Positions 7,368 through 16,032 are shown, numbered from the stretch's first letter. The stretch: 64,000 nucleotides of DNA from Paludibacter sp. (GCA_024710005.1 JANJVQ010000014.1:1-64000), one strand, 5' to 3'. The notes: generated from the letters alone by a model not told the origin. Numbers and translations are program-made.

Positions 7368-10139
7368 ATGAAAAAATCAATACTTTTATTCTTGTCGGGT
7401 ATGCTGTCGTTTGCAGTTTCAGCCCAAATTATTGTAACCAATCCTGCTTTTGTAACGCGGGACTACACAGGTACAATTGAAGTGGTTTTTGATGCCAGTC
7501 TGGGTGCTGCCAAATTGAAAGATTATGCAGGCGCAGATGGTGTTTACGCGCATACAGGAGTAATTACAACTGCCAGTCAGACCGATACGGACTGGAAACA
7601 TGCGCCAACGTGGGGTGATAATGCTGCGAAATACAAAATGACTTCCTTAGGAAATAACAAATGGCAGTTGATGATAACGCCAGATATGACCTCTTATTAC
7701 GGATTGACATCGGGAGAAGTAGTAACCAAACTGGCTTTTGTTTTCAGGAATGGAACCGGAACTGGGCCAACAGGTACAACTTACATAGAAGGAAAAGATA
7801 CAGGAGATAAAGATATTTTTGTGCCGGTGTATGAGGCCGGACTCAATGTGGCTTTTTCATCTCCAACAACCAATCAGAGTGTGGCAGCGGGAGCATCTAT
7901 AAGTTTTTCAGTTGTGTCGTCCATTACAGCTGATTTAAGTCTGAAAGTAGATGAAACAACGGTTAAAACAGCAAATGCAGCTACCACGCTGACGCATACG
8001 CAGATTTTCAGTACCGCAAAGGACTATGTGGTGATCGCGGCAGCTACTACCGGAGGGGTAACTGTATATGACACGATTTTGGTTAATGTGCCTTCACCTG
8101 TGACCAATGAAGCCCGTCCTGCCGGCGTAAAGAACGGCATCAATTACAATAGCAATACTTCTGTTACGCTGGTACTGCATGCTCCGAATAAAAGCAATGT
8201 GTTTTTAATCGGAGATATGAACGACTGGTCGAAATTAAATGCTTATCAGCTGAAAAAGGACGGAGAATACTGGTGGATTACCCTCAATGACCTTACGCCG
8301 GGTCGTTTATATGGATTTCAATACCTGGTGAATGGAACCATCAGGGTAAGTGATCCTTACACAGAACTTGTGTTGGATCCATGGGGTGATGCATGGATTA
8401 ACGAACATCACAACCGTTTCCCGGATTTGAAACCTTATCCGACCGGGAAAACAGATGGACTGGTGGCTACTTTCCAGACCGCCAAAACACAATACAATTG
8501 GGAAGTTCCTAATTTCGTAATGCCTCCGCGTGAGAACATGGTTATTTACGAACTGTTGCTCCGGGATTTTACAACCGAGAAATCGCTTGAAGCAGCCATT
8601 GAAAAATTAGATTACCTGAAAACCCTGGGCGTTACGGCCATTGAGCTGATGCCTATTCATGAATTCGATGGAAATGAAAGTTGGGGCTATAATCCCAATC
8701 ATTTCTTTGCTCCCGACAAAGCGTACGGCACGCCGGAAATGTATAAACGCTTCGTGGATGAATGTCACAAACGCGGCATGGCCGTGATAATCGACGTGGT
8801 ATTCAATCATGCAACAGGCAATAGTCCGATGGCGGCTTTGTATTGGAATTCTATAACCACCAAAACAGCTTCCGATAATCCCTGGTTTAATGTGAATGCT
8901 CCTCATCCTTACAGTGTATTCCATGATTTTAACCATGAATATCAGGGGACAAGAGATTATTTCAAAAGGGTGTTGCAATACTGGATTCAGGAATATAAAA
9001 TAGATGGATACAGGCTCGACCTGACCAAAGGATTTACACAAAATGTAAGCTCAGAAAGCACTGCATCAAACAAAGACGATTCCAGGATTAATATTCTCAC
9101 GGATTATTATAATGCTGCCAAATCTGTCAAAGACGATGTGATGTTTATCCTGGAACATTTTTGTGCCTATGAAGAAGAACTTGAGCTGGCAAACCGCGGC
9201 ATGTATTTGTGGAGAAACATCAACAATGCATTTTCGCAGGCAGCGATGGGCTTTCAGTCGGATAGCGATTTTGGCGGATTAAATTCACTTCCCCGTCGTT
9301 GGGTCGGTTATGCAGAGAGTCACGACGAAGAACGTAACTTTTATAAAGCTAAAACCTGGGGATCAGGAACGGTCAAAACAGATTCTGTTTACCGGATTAC
9401 CCATCGGGTTCCATTGAACATCGCCTTTACAACCCTGGTTCCCGGTCCCAAAATGCTCTGGCAGTTCCAGGAAATCGGATTCGATTATTCTATCGATGCT
9501 TTTGGTGGCAGAACGAATAACAAGCCTCCGGTATGGGATTGGCTGAATTTACCGCACAGAAAAGCAGCCTATGATACCTCAGCTAAGATTATCACCCTGC
9601 GCCGGATGTTCCCCGATGCTTTTACACAAGGTAATTTCTCGCTCCAGATTGGTAGCGGTGATTGGGAAAGCGGGCGCAGGATAGCCCTGACACACGGAGA
9701 TTTGAATCTGGTAGTACTCGGTAACTTCAAGGCCGACGCTTCCATCACGGCTTCCCCTAATTTCTCCAAAACAGGTCTTTGGTATAATGTGCTGACAGGC
9801 GAACCGGTCAATGTGACCAATACCAGCATGACTGTTACGGTTCCCAAAGGACAGGTGCTGATGTTTGCCGACAGGGTGATTACATTTCCATCAGGTATTG
9901 ATAATCCGTCAGAAGATACAAATTCAAACTTCCTGTATCCGACCGTAACATCGGATAGGGTATATGTCACAACAAATACTTATCAGCATAATATACAGGT
10001 GTACAATACACAGGGACAGTTGCTCAACACAATCGTAAACGAAAAGGAAATCGATTTGTCGGCATACGCATCCGGCGTTTATTTTATCCGTCTGAACTCG
10101 GATAAAGGAACTGCCACCGGAAAGGTGGTGAGAAGGTAG
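7368..10139 (+). CDS. Secreted GH13 alpha-glucan hydrolase with T9SS sorting domain
   Basis: 923 residues. A signal peptide (ends near SFAVSAQ) is followed by a DUF4961-like beta domain (~20-165), a second beta domain (~165-245), a CBM48/E-set-like domain (~255-345) with VFLIGDMNDW, and a GH13 barrel (~380-760). GH13 motifs seen are DVVFNH (region I), GYRLDL with nucleophile Asp551, FILEHF with acid/base Glu596, and SHDEER with Asp653. The C-terminus (~845-923) is a type A T9SS sorting domain ending KVVRR. The architecture resembles pullulanase or branching-enzyme-like amylases that act on starch or glycogen outside the cell. The exact specificity (alpha-1,4 or alpha-1,6) cannot be told. It stands alone, with no SusCD partner nearby. 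Confidence 0.9.
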   Translation: MKKSILLFLSGMLSFAVSAQIIVTNPAFVTRDYTGTIEVVFDASLGAAKLKDYAGADGVYAHTGVITTASQTDTDWKHAPTWGDNAAKYKMTSLGNNKWQLMITPDMTSYYGLTSGEVVTKLAFVFRNGTGTGPTGTTYIEGKDTGDKDIFVPVYEAGLNVAFSSPTTNQSVAAGASISFSVVSSITADLSLKVDETTVKTANAATTLTHTQIFSTAKDYVVIAAATTGGVTVYDTILVNVPSPVTNEARPAGVKNGINYNSNTSVTLVLHAPNKSNVFLIGDMNDWSKLNAYQLKKDGEYWWITLNDLTPGRLYGFQYLVNGTIRVSDPYTELVLDPWGDAWINEHHNRFPDLKPYPTGKTDGLVATFQTAKTQYNWEVPNFVMPPRENMVIYELLLRDFTTEKSLEAAIEKLDYLKTLGVTAIELMPIHEFDGNESWGYNPNHFFAPDKAYGTPEMYKRFVDECHKRGMAVIIDVVFNHATGNSPMAALYWNSITTKTASDNPWFNVNAPHPYSVFHDFNHEYQGTRDYFKRVLQYWIQEYKIDGYRLDLTKGFTQNVSSESTASNKDDSRINILTDYYNAAKSVKDDVMFILEHFCAYEEELELANRGMYLWRNINNAFSQAAMGFQSDSDFGGLNSLPRRWVGYAESHDEERNFYKAKTWGSGTVKTDSVYRITHRVPLNIAFTTLVPGPKMLWQFQEIGFDYSIDAFGGRTNNKPPVWDWLNLPHRKAAYDTSAKIITLRRMFPDAFTQGNFSLQIGSGDWESGRRIALTHGDLNLVVLGNFKADASITASPNFSKTGLWYNVLTGEPVNVTNTSMTVTVPKGQVLMFADRVITFPSGIDNPSEDTNSNFLYPTVTSDRVYVTTNTYQHNIQVYNTQGQLLNTIVNEKEIDLSAYASGVYFIRLNSDKGTATGKVVRR

Positions 10140-10157
10140 GGTTTGTTGTTCGTATTT

Positions 10158-11438
10158 TCAACCTTTTTTCTCACCATCCAATTTAAAATTGATTGGAAGC
10201 GTGTATTTTACCCGGACTGTTTGGCCGCGTTGCTCTCCCGGTGTCCAGTTGGGCATGGCGCTGATTACACGAACGGCTTCGGCATCTAATGAGGGTGCAA
10301 TGCTTCTTACAACCACGACATCGGATACTGATCCGTCACGGTTAATAACGAACTGACAGATTACCCGGCCTTCAATATTTTGCTCTTTGGCATCGGATGG
10401 GTATTTGATGTTAGTAGCTAAATACTTAAATAGTTCTTCGTCACCTCCGGGATATTGTGGCATTTTTTCAACAACCATGAATATAACATCCTGGTCGCTG
10501 ATTTCACCAACAGGCGGTGGCGGTGGCGGTGGTGGTGTCTGTTCGTTAACAGCTTTTCCGGCTGAGTTTAACATGCTTTCCGCATTGCTCGAAATTACGA
10601 GCGCCGATACGAGTGGTACAATCAACAGGTATTTCAGCATGCCTGTTTTCGGCGTTTTTTTCTGATTCATCATGGTAATTCTTTTTTTTAAAGGTGAAAC
10701 ATTAAAGTTATTTGTAAGTTTAATTTCCGGTGTTTGATACGCTAAACGTATCAGGTGGTATTGATAATTTTTTGCATCAAATCCCGATTCTATAACCTGA
10801 TTGTCAGCTAAAAATTCAAGATTTTGTCTGATTTCCCGTTTCAAAAGCCAGGCTGCCGGGTTTATCCAACAGATAATCGTCGTCAATTCTCCAATCACTA
10901 CATCGAAACTGTGTAATTGTCGTACGTGTGTGTGTTCATGAGCCAGTATCTCTTTGAGCTCAATTGCAGTATGCATCGACGGGTTTATATATACCTTGTT
11001 GAAAAATGAAAATGGAGCAATTTCTTTATCCAGTTGTATGACCTTGGTTTGGTCTATCATCACCTTTCTGCCTTGTAAATGTAAATTGAGAACTGAGATT
11101 AATTGTACAACTAACCTGATGAGAAGCAACACTGAAACCGATGCATACAACAAATAAAAGAATGTTGTGAAATTATATGTCGATGATTCTTTTGCTGTAA
11201 TGGTGATTTCCTTTAACAGGATGCTATAATTGCTTATCATCTCCTGTATAGGTAAACTTTGTTTCATCCATTCTGTGATAGTTAAAAATGGGTAGGTAAA
11301 GGAAATCAGCATACTTCCACCTAAATACATCCTCCGTAATCTCCAGAGCGTGTCGCCGGCAAAAAATAACCGGTAAAACAAGTAAAACAGGGCTATCGCG
11401 ATGTTTACTTTGATAAAATAAATCATCAGGGTACTCAT
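10158..11438 (-). CDS. BlaR1/M56-family membrane protease fused to TonB C-terminal domain
   Basis: 426 residues. Several membrane segments lie in the N-terminal ~280 residues around a cytoplasmic M56 metalloprotease domain with zinc motif HEHTH (in ILAHEHTHVRQL) and a downstream EFLAD motif. After the last membrane segment (~270-285) comes a proline run (TPPPPPPPPV) and a TonB C-terminal-like domain (~320-420) with YPSDAKEQNIEGRV. In BlaR1 the sensor cleaves the BlaI repressor. Here the penicillin sensor is replaced by a TonB-like periplasmic domain, a form widespread in Bacteroidota whose ligand is unknown. Its ATG overlaps the BlaI-like stop codon by 3 bp, indicating translational coupling. 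Confidence 0.9.
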   Translation of the reverse strand: MSTLMIYFIKVNIAIALFYLFYRLFFAGDTLWRLRRMYLGGSMLISFTYPFLTITEWMKQSLPIQEMISNYSILLKEITITAKESSTYNFTTFFYLLYASVSVLLLIRLVVQLISVLNLHLQGRKVMIDQTKVIQLDKEIAPFSFFNKVYINPSMHTAIELKEILAHEHTHVRQLHSFDVVIGELTTIICWINPAAWLLKREIRQNLEFLADNQVIESGFDAKNYQYHLIRLAYQTPEIKLTNNFNVSPLKKRITMMNQKKTPKTGMLKYLLIVPLVSALVISSNAESMLNSAGKAVNEQTPPPPPPPPVGEISDQDVIFMVVEKMPQYPGGDEELFKYLATNIKYPSDAKEQNIEGRVICQFVINRDGSVSDVVVVRSIAPSLDAEAVRVISAMPNWTPGEQRGQTVRVKYTLPINFKLDGEKKG

Positions 11439-11791
11439 TTCTTCTCAATTAATTGTATGATTTCTTTTAATTCCTCCGCTGATATTTTTTGTTTTTCGAC
11501 AAAGAAACTAACCATTTCCTTGTAGGAGTTCTCAAAATAATTCCGGACAACACCTGAAAGATACTTTGATTTGTACTCGCTTTCCTCCAGGGTGGGACTG
11601 TATTCGTAAGTGTTACCGTAAGCTTTTGCCGTGAGATAGCCTTTTCGCTTTAAATTCTTTACGATGGATGCTACCGTGGTGTAGGGCGGACGGGGTTCGG
11701 GCATCCTGTCAAGGAAATCTTTGATGAATCCTTTGCCGTGCTGAAAAATGATTAACATCATTTCTTCTTCCTGATGAGTGAGTTTTTCCAT
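11435..11791 (-). CDS. BlaI/MecI-family transcriptional repressor
   Basis: 118 residues, the usual size for BlaI/MecI repressors. The N-terminal winged helix carries LTHQEEEMMLIIFQHGKGF and PPYTTVASIVKNLKRKGYL, with the recognition helix after TTVASIV. The C-terminal half is the dimerisation region and has the position where the partner protease would cleave. It is co-transcribed with the M56 protease gene. Two abutting dyads at 11829-11866 are the likely operators, so the pair should be autoregulated. Confidence 0.94.
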   Translation of the reverse strand: MEKLTHQEEEMMLIIFQHGKGFIKDFLDRMPEPRPPYTTVASIVKNLKRKGYLTAKAYGNTYEYSPTLEESEYKSKYLSGVVRNYFENSYKEMVSFFVEKQKISAEELKEIIQLIEKK

Positions 11792-11828
11792 GTCTATGAT
11801 TGAATGTTATTTCGTTTTTATTTAATGA

Positions 11829-11866
11829 ATTACGAATGTGTCGCAATATTACGAAAAGTTCGTAAT
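11829..11866 (-). promoter_or_regulatory. Tandem BlaI-type operators over the blaI promoter
   Basis: Two 19-bp dyads of the same 8-3-8 layout directly abut. The distal one (11848-11866) is perfect, ATTACGAA-AAG-TTCGTAAT. The proximal one (11829-11847) has ATTACGAA-TGT-GTCGCAAT, six of eight positions paired. A -7-like element, minus strand TAATATTG, spans 11844-11851 at their junction. This is the classic layout for BlaI repressors, which bind two adjacent dyads overlapping the promoter. The rest of the gap to 12044 holds the next gene's promoter. Confidence 0.75.
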
Positions 11867-11948
11867 AAAACATCATTCAAGCGATATTATTAACATAAAT
11901 TATACTTTAAGCAGCCAGCAAGAAACTCTAAGTTCGGCGTTGATTAAA

Positions 11949-12005
11949 TAAAACACTTTCCTCACATTTTCGAAACACCTTTGTAATGCACCCCTTATAC
12001 TTTTG
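11949..12005 (+). promoter_or_regulatory. Candidate Pho-type promoter of the beta-helix lipoprotein gene
   Basis: The -7 element TACTTTTG lies at 11998-12005. Nine bp upstream is TGTAATG (11982-11988), and in the same 11-bp frame are CGAAACA (11971), CCTCACA (11960) and TAAAACA (11949). The match is more degenerate than at the other five phosphate promoters, but it shares their phase and 9-bp gap. Confidence 0.45.
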
Positions 12006-12044
12006 CAGCGATATTTCATGTCAAAAAATTAATTTGAAACAAAA

Positions 12045-13445
12045 ATGAGAAAATTATTGCTGAATTTTGCTGTTGTATTGCTGAGTGCAATCACCGTATT
12101 TTCTTCGTGTGAAGAAAAAGTGGATCCGGATGCCGATTTGAAAGAAAACCCTTATGAGGCTATTATCAAAACAAAGATTACCGGTACCCGTAATTTCGTG
12201 AAGGATTCTGTTTACATCCTGATCGGACAAATAAATGTAGAAGGTATACTGAATATTGAACCGGGAACCATTATCAAAGGCGATAAGAAAACGAAAGGCA
12301 CGCTGGTTGTTGTCCCCGGTGGAAAAATCTTTGCAGAAGGAACTCCAACTCAACCCATTGTGTTTACCTCACGCATGCAAGCGGGCGAAAGAGGCGCTGG
12401 TGACTGGGGTGGTATCATCCTGGTTGGAAGAGCGCCTGTTAATCAGTCGAATGCGACGGTTGAAGGGCTGTCGAGCCCGGTTGATTATGGAACAGCTACC
12501 ATTCCGGACCGGGATGAGAACGACAACTCGGGCGTGCTGAAATATGTGCGTATTGAGTATTCGGGCATTGCCTTGCAGCCGGATAAAGAAACGAACGGTT
12601 TGACGATGTGTGCAGTAGGTAAAGAAACTGAGATTTCGCATGTACAGGTTTCGTATTGCGGCGACGATTCATTTGAGTGGTTCGGTGGCAACGTGAATGC
12701 CAAATACCTGATTGCTTACCTGGGACTTGACGACGATTGGGATGTGGACTTCGGTTATTCCGGTAATGTGCAGTTTGGACTGAGCATACGGAATCCCCGC
12801 GTAGCCGACGTGTCAGCTTCTAACGGGTTTGAGTCGGACAATGATGGTAGTGGATCAGCAGCTTCCCCGAAAACATCGGCTGTTTTTTCTAATATGACCG
12901 TTATTGGTCCGCTGAAAACTACCGGCGATAAGAATGTGAATGCCAACTATGGAGCTGCCATGCATTTGCGTCGAAATACCTCGATATCAATTTTTAACTC
13001 GGTATTTGCCGGATGGCACACCGGATTGTTACTCGATGCAACTACCACCTATACAAATGCTACCAATGGCGATATGGCATTACAAAATGTGGCTATCGTA
13101 GGAACAAAAGGCAAAGCGCTAACCGGTGCTGCCGGTGTAACGGATGATAATGCCACTTCATTTTTCAATACGCCCGCTTTCAATAACTCTATCATAGCCA
13201 CTGTGGCGGATGCAAAAATTTCAAATTCATTCTTCGATGCATCAAAAGAAGGTAGTGCTGCGATTCCATCTTCTTTCCTGCCGGAAGCGGGTTCTCCTTT
13301 GTTGAGTACCGGAGCTTTTGCTCATGCTAAGTTGCAACATGTTTTCTTCGATAAAACAGCAACTTACAAAGGTGCTTTCGGTGCAACCGACTGGACTAAA
13401 GAAGCCTGGGTGAATTTTGATCCGCAAAATGCCGATTATCGTTAA
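12045..13445 (+). CDS. Beta-helix-type lipoprotein, putative outer-membrane phosphate-uptake partner
   Basis: 466 residues. The signal peptide ends in a lipobox at FSSC (Cys21) followed by EEKVDPDADL, an acidic stretch typical of surface lipoproteins. The mature protein begins with a LNIEPGTIIKGDKK and KIFAEGTPTQPIVFTS region and continues with Gly/Asn-rich strands resembling a right-handed parallel beta-helix. This family is widespread in Bacteroidota and poorly characterised. Its place next to a porin, PhoBR and phosphate transporter genes, and its Pho-type promoter, suggest that it helps capture phosphate or phosphorylated compounds at the surface. That function is inference only. Confidence 0.75.
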   Translation: MRKLLLNFAVVLLSAITVFSSCEEKVDPDADLKENPYEAIIKTKITGTRNFVKDSVYILIGQINVEGILNIEPGTIIKGDKKTKGTLVVVPGGKIFAEGTPTQPIVFTSRMQAGERGAGDWGGIILVGRAPVNQSNATVEGLSSPVDYGTATIPDRDENDNSGVLKYVRIEYSGIALQPDKETNGLTMCAVGKETEISHVQVSYCGDDSFEWFGGNVNAKYLIAYLGLDDDWDVDFGYSGNVQFGLSIRNPRVADVSASNGFESDNDGSGSAASPKTSAVFSNMTVIGPLKTTGDKNVNANYGAAMHLRRNTSISIFNSVFAGWHTGLLLDATTTYTNATNGDMALQNVAIVGTKGKALTGAAGVTDDNATSFFNTPAFNNSIIATVADAKISNSFFDASKEGSAAIPSSFLPEAGSPLLSTGAFAHAKLQHVFFDKTATYKGAFGATDWTKEAWVNFDPQNADYR

Positions 13446-13482
13446 ATATTAGTGAGCGTTTCAAATATTGCAATCAATCAAT

Positions 13483-13515
13483 AAACCTGTCAGGTTAGCA
13501 AAACCTGTCAGGTTT
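13483..13515. repeat. Palindromic repeat pair AACCTGTCAGGTT
   Basis: Two copies of a 13-bp near-palindrome (arms AACCTG/CAGGTT, one central base) at 13484-13496 and 13502-13514, 18 bp apart. It lies in the 90-bp gap between the beta-helix lipoprotein and MORN-type genes. I recall similar palindromes as dispersed elements in other Bacteroidota. No -7 element is evident here, so the next gene is probably read through. Confidence 0.7.
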
Positions 13516-13535
13516 GCATAGTTAAAACAATTTAT

Positions 13536-14003
13536 ATGAAAAAAGTCCAAATTCTTATCCTGCTGTTAACTGTATCAACCCTCTTTGCCCAGCAAAACTC
13601 AATTGTAATCAGTAATGGTGTTTTTTTTACCGATGCTACGCAGACAAAATTGTATAGCGGTGAATATAAGGAGTTTTATGAGAATGGAGCCCTGAAGGTA
13701 GAAATGAATATCCGCGACGGAAAACCCGAAGGTGCTTACATAGTCTATTTCCCCAATGGCCGTCCGAATGAGGTAAGAGCATACCGGAACGGGGAGTTCC
13801 ACGGCATCTGGAGAACCTACAACGAAGCCGGAATGCTGATTGCTGAGGCAGAATATCGTAACAATAAGAAACATGGTGCCTGGCATGTGTGGGACGATAC
13901 CGGCATCATGCGCTATGAAATGCAATACAATAACGGTAAGAAATCCGGTACCTGGTACATGTGGGATGAGAAAGGCAAATTAATATCCGAAAAACAATAT
14001 TAA
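13536..14003 (+). CDS. Exported MORN-variant (YwqK-type) repeat protein
   Basis: 155 residues with a cleavable signal peptide (ends near TLFAQ). The mature part consists of about four to five repeats of the MORN-variant kind, such as GEYKEFYENGALKVE, GAYIVYFPNGRP, GIWRTYNEAGML and GAWHVWDDTGIM. Database annotations often call this family 'YwqK family antitoxin', but no toxin gene is adjacent. Export and the phosphate neighbourhood make a periplasmic or surface structural role more likely. It probably belongs to the transcript of the upstream lipoprotein. Confidence 0.8.
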   Translation: MKKVQILILLLTVSTLFAQQNSIVISNGVFFTDATQTKLYSGEYKEFYENGALKVEMNIRDGKPEGAYIVYFPNGRPNEVRAYRNGEFHGIWRTYNEAGMLIAEAEYRNNKKHGAWHVWDDTGIMRYEMQYNNGKKSGTWYMWDEKGKLISEKQY

Positions 14004-14019
14004 TTTCATTTCATGTTAT

Positions 14020-14065
14020 TGTATAATATATGTCACATCTTTGTAATAATATCCCGTTATTTTTG
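14020..14065 (+). promoter_or_regulatory. Candidate Pho box and -7 element, small carboxypeptidase-like gene
   Basis: Three heptamers in an exact 11-bp frame, TGTATAA (14020), TGTCACA (14031) and TGTAATA (14042-14048), are followed by a 9-bp gap and the -7 element TATTTTTG (14058-14065). The ATG is at 14107. The layout is that of PhoB boxes, 7-bp direct repeats with 4-bp spacers. Confidence 0.65.
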
Positions 14066-14106
14066 TATCGTGAAAATGTAAAAATAACGACACCAAACAT
14101 ATAAAA

Positions 14107-14448
14107 ATGAAAAAAGTAATTTTATTGGTTATCGCGACATTGTTGGCATTCAGCCATATCAATGCAAATGGAAAAATAGAACAGGACATGCTTGTGGAAG
14201 TGACAACAACCGGAAATAAAATATATGGTGTTGTGCTTGATAAACAAACCAATGAAAGTCTGGCCGGTGTAGCAATCTCAGTTGGTAATCAAAAAGTTTA
14301 TTCTGATTTGGATGGTCAGTTTATGCTTAATTATACTGATAAAGGTAAATATGAGCTGAAAATCAGTATGATTTCTTACGAAGATCAGGTTTTAATCGTT
14401 GATATGAAGTCAGATGTCAGTAAAAAAGTTCATCTGAGTCAAAGATAA
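14107..14448 (+). CDS. Small exported carboxypeptidase-regulatory-like domain protein
   Basis: 113 residues: a signal peptide (ends near SHINAN) and one carboxypeptidase D regulatory-like beta-sandwich (~35-110) with IYGVVLDKQTNESLAGVAIS and a YSDLDGQFML turn. The same fold forms the N-terminal extension of the TonB-dependent receptor at 23270-26065. A free-standing copy with its own Pho-type promoter is unusual. It might be a partner of the receptor or porin. The function is unknown. A strong terminator follows at 14477-14506. Confidence 0.75.
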   Translation: MKKVILLVIATLLAFSHINANGKIEQDMLVEVTTTGNKIYGVVLDKQTNESLAGVAISVGNQKVYSDLDGQFMLNYTDKGKYELKISMISYEDQVLIVDMKSDVSKKVHLSQR

Positions 14449-14476
14449 GGAATAAAAAAGAAGACATAACATGATG

Positions 14477-14506
14477 ACGCGGGGTATTTACTCCGCGTTT
14501 TTTTTG
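14477..14506 (+). terminator. Rho-independent terminator
   Basis: Stem ACGCGG (14477-14482) / CCGCGT (14493-14498) with a 10-base loop, followed by an eight-T run. It lies 28 bp after the small carboxypeptidase-like gene and separates it from the porin gene. Confidence 0.85.
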
Positions 14507-14578
14507 TGATAACCTTATTTATGAATGAACTATGTATATGGCATTTCTAAAAGATTCTTAAGATCGTTTTAATTTGTT

Positions 14579-14642
14579 TGTAATATATATTACATTTGTA
14601 TTCTTAATGTAACACGAATATAACATCCGGTGGCTACTTTTG
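14579..14642 (+). promoter_or_regulatory. Candidate Pho box and -7 element, porin gene
   Basis: TGTATTC (14597), TGTAACA (14608) and TATAACA (14619-14625) repeat every 11 bp. A 9-bp gap then leads to the -7 element TACTTTTG (14635-14642), 39 bp before the ATG. A 16-bp perfect palindrome TGTAATATATATTACA lies further upstream at 14579-14594. The second strong heptamer sits where a -33 element would be, as expected for class II activation. Confidence 0.72.
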
Positions 14643-14681
14643 CGCCCGAATTTGAAAAATATATTACAAAAGTATTAAAAT

Positions 14682-15929
14682 ATGATGAACAGACCTTTTC
14701 GTAAGTTTTTACTTCCTTTTTTGTTTTTATGTTTTTGTTTGTTTGCTGATGCACAAAAGCTTTCTGTAACCGGGTACATGCAACCACAATGGCAATTGGG
14801 TGAAGAAACAGCAGATTTGCAAGTAGGTACTGACAAGGAAAATGATGTAAGAGAGATGTACAACCGGGCAGGTATCCGCAGGGGACGAATAAAATTTTTC
14901 TATGATGATGGTAACCTGGCTTCCGGTGGATTTCAGTTTAACGTGATTGATAAACCAGGCTTAAAAGGAGCGCAAGTGCAAATTAAAGAGCTTTATTTGA
15001 ATGTTAAATCTCCACTCAATAAAGCAAGTTCTTTCCAGGCAGGAATATTTAACCGTCCATTCAGTTTCGAGGTTAATTATTCAACATCTGAACTTGAATC
15101 TCCTGAACGTGCCCGTATTATAACCACCCTGCTGCCGGATGAATGTGATTTGGGCGGCATGTTCATACTGACTCCCTCAAAAGGTTCTCCCCTGGATTTT
15201 ATAACATTACAGGGAGGTCTGTTTGCCGGCAACGGCATCAATCCCGAAACAGACAGCCGAAAAGATTTTATTGGACAGATAGTTGCTGAAAAGCCGATTG
15301 GCGATATGCATGTTGGTCTTGGTTTTTCTTATTATAATGGCGGGGTTTACCAAACGAACAGGAATGTGTTTACCATGGGAGATGGAGGTTTTACATTCAA
15401 CAATGATGTTTCCAACGAAGGTTCTTATGCGAAAAGAGAATACCTGGGAGTTGATGCTCAATGGTATTTTAATAGTTTATTTGGACGAACACAATTACGT
15501 GGGGAATACCTTTGGGGGACTCAGCCTGGTAATGCCTTCGATAGCGAAAGTCCGAGTCGCGCTGCTTTACCTTCTCCCGAGGATACTTATATCAGACCTT
15601 TCAGCGGAGGTTATGTGTCGCTGATACACAATATTATCCATACTCCTTTGTCGGCAGTACTAAAGTATGAAGTGTATGATCCCAATACAGGAGTAAGTGG
15701 AAGTGACATTGGTTCGTTAGCCAGTTTTACAGGAGTCGCAGATGTAATGTATACTACTTTAGGTGCAGGATTCTGCTGGCAAATGACACCTGCTTTAAAA
15801 GCGACTCTTTTTTATGAAATGAACAGAAACGAAACGTCATCACTGCTGGCAAACAACGACTATACAAAAGATTATGCTTCGGATAGAAAAGATAATGTGC
15901 TGACTGTCCGGGTACAATATAAATTCTGA
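14682..15929 (+). CDS. OprO/OprP-type phosphate-selective porin
   Basis: 415 residues. A signal peptide (ends near FADAQ) is followed by a 16-18-strand beta-barrel pattern typical of the phosphate-selective porin O/P family, with GYMQPQWQLG, RGRIKFFYDDGNLASGGFQF, LKYEVYDPNTGVSG and a terminal aromatic strand VLTVRVQYKF. The family gives a diffusion path for anions such as phosphate or polyphosphate across the outer membrane. It has its own Pho-type promoter and sits directly before phoB and phoR. Anion selectivity cannot be read from sequence alone. Confidence 0.88.
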   Translation: MMNRPFRKFLLPFLFLCFCLFADAQKLSVTGYMQPQWQLGEETADLQVGTDKENDVREMYNRAGIRRGRIKFFYDDGNLASGGFQFNVIDKPGLKGAQVQIKELYLNVKSPLNKASSFQAGIFNRPFSFEVNYSTSELESPERARIITTLLPDECDLGGMFILTPSKGSPLDFITLQGGLFAGNGINPETDSRKDFIGQIVAEKPIGDMHVGLGFSYYNGGVYQTNRNVFTMGDGGFTFNNDVSNEGSYAKREYLGVDAQWYFNSLFGRTQLRGEYLWGTQPGNAFDSESPSRAALPSPEDTYIRPFSGGYVSLIHNIIHTPLSAVLKYEVYDPNTGVSGSDIGSLASFTGVADVMYTTLGAGFCWQMTPALKATLFYEMNRNETSSLLANNDYTKDYASDRKDNVLTVRVQYKF

Positions 15930-15942
15930 TTAAATCGTTAGC

Positions 15943-15999
15943 TGTAACACAAATGTAACATGTATTACATCATATCGAAACATCAACGAACTAAATTTG
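15943..15999 (+). promoter_or_regulatory. Candidate Pho box and -7 element, phoB gene
   Basis: Two identical TGTAACA heptamers (15943-15949 and 15954-15960) with a CAAA spacer form a perfect 11-bp repeat. In the same frame follow degenerate TTACATC (15965) and CGAAACA (15976-15982), then a 9-bp gap and the -7 element TAAATTTG (15992-15999). This suggests that the regulator controls its own gene. Confidence 0.7.
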
Positions 16000-16032
16000 T
16001 AACGGTTATTTATTCACGATTAATTTTTCAAT

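Noticed and set aside
13536-14003. Toxin-antitoxin pair
   Set aside because: The YwqK-type protein is exported and has no adjacent toxin gene, so the antitoxin label is not supported.
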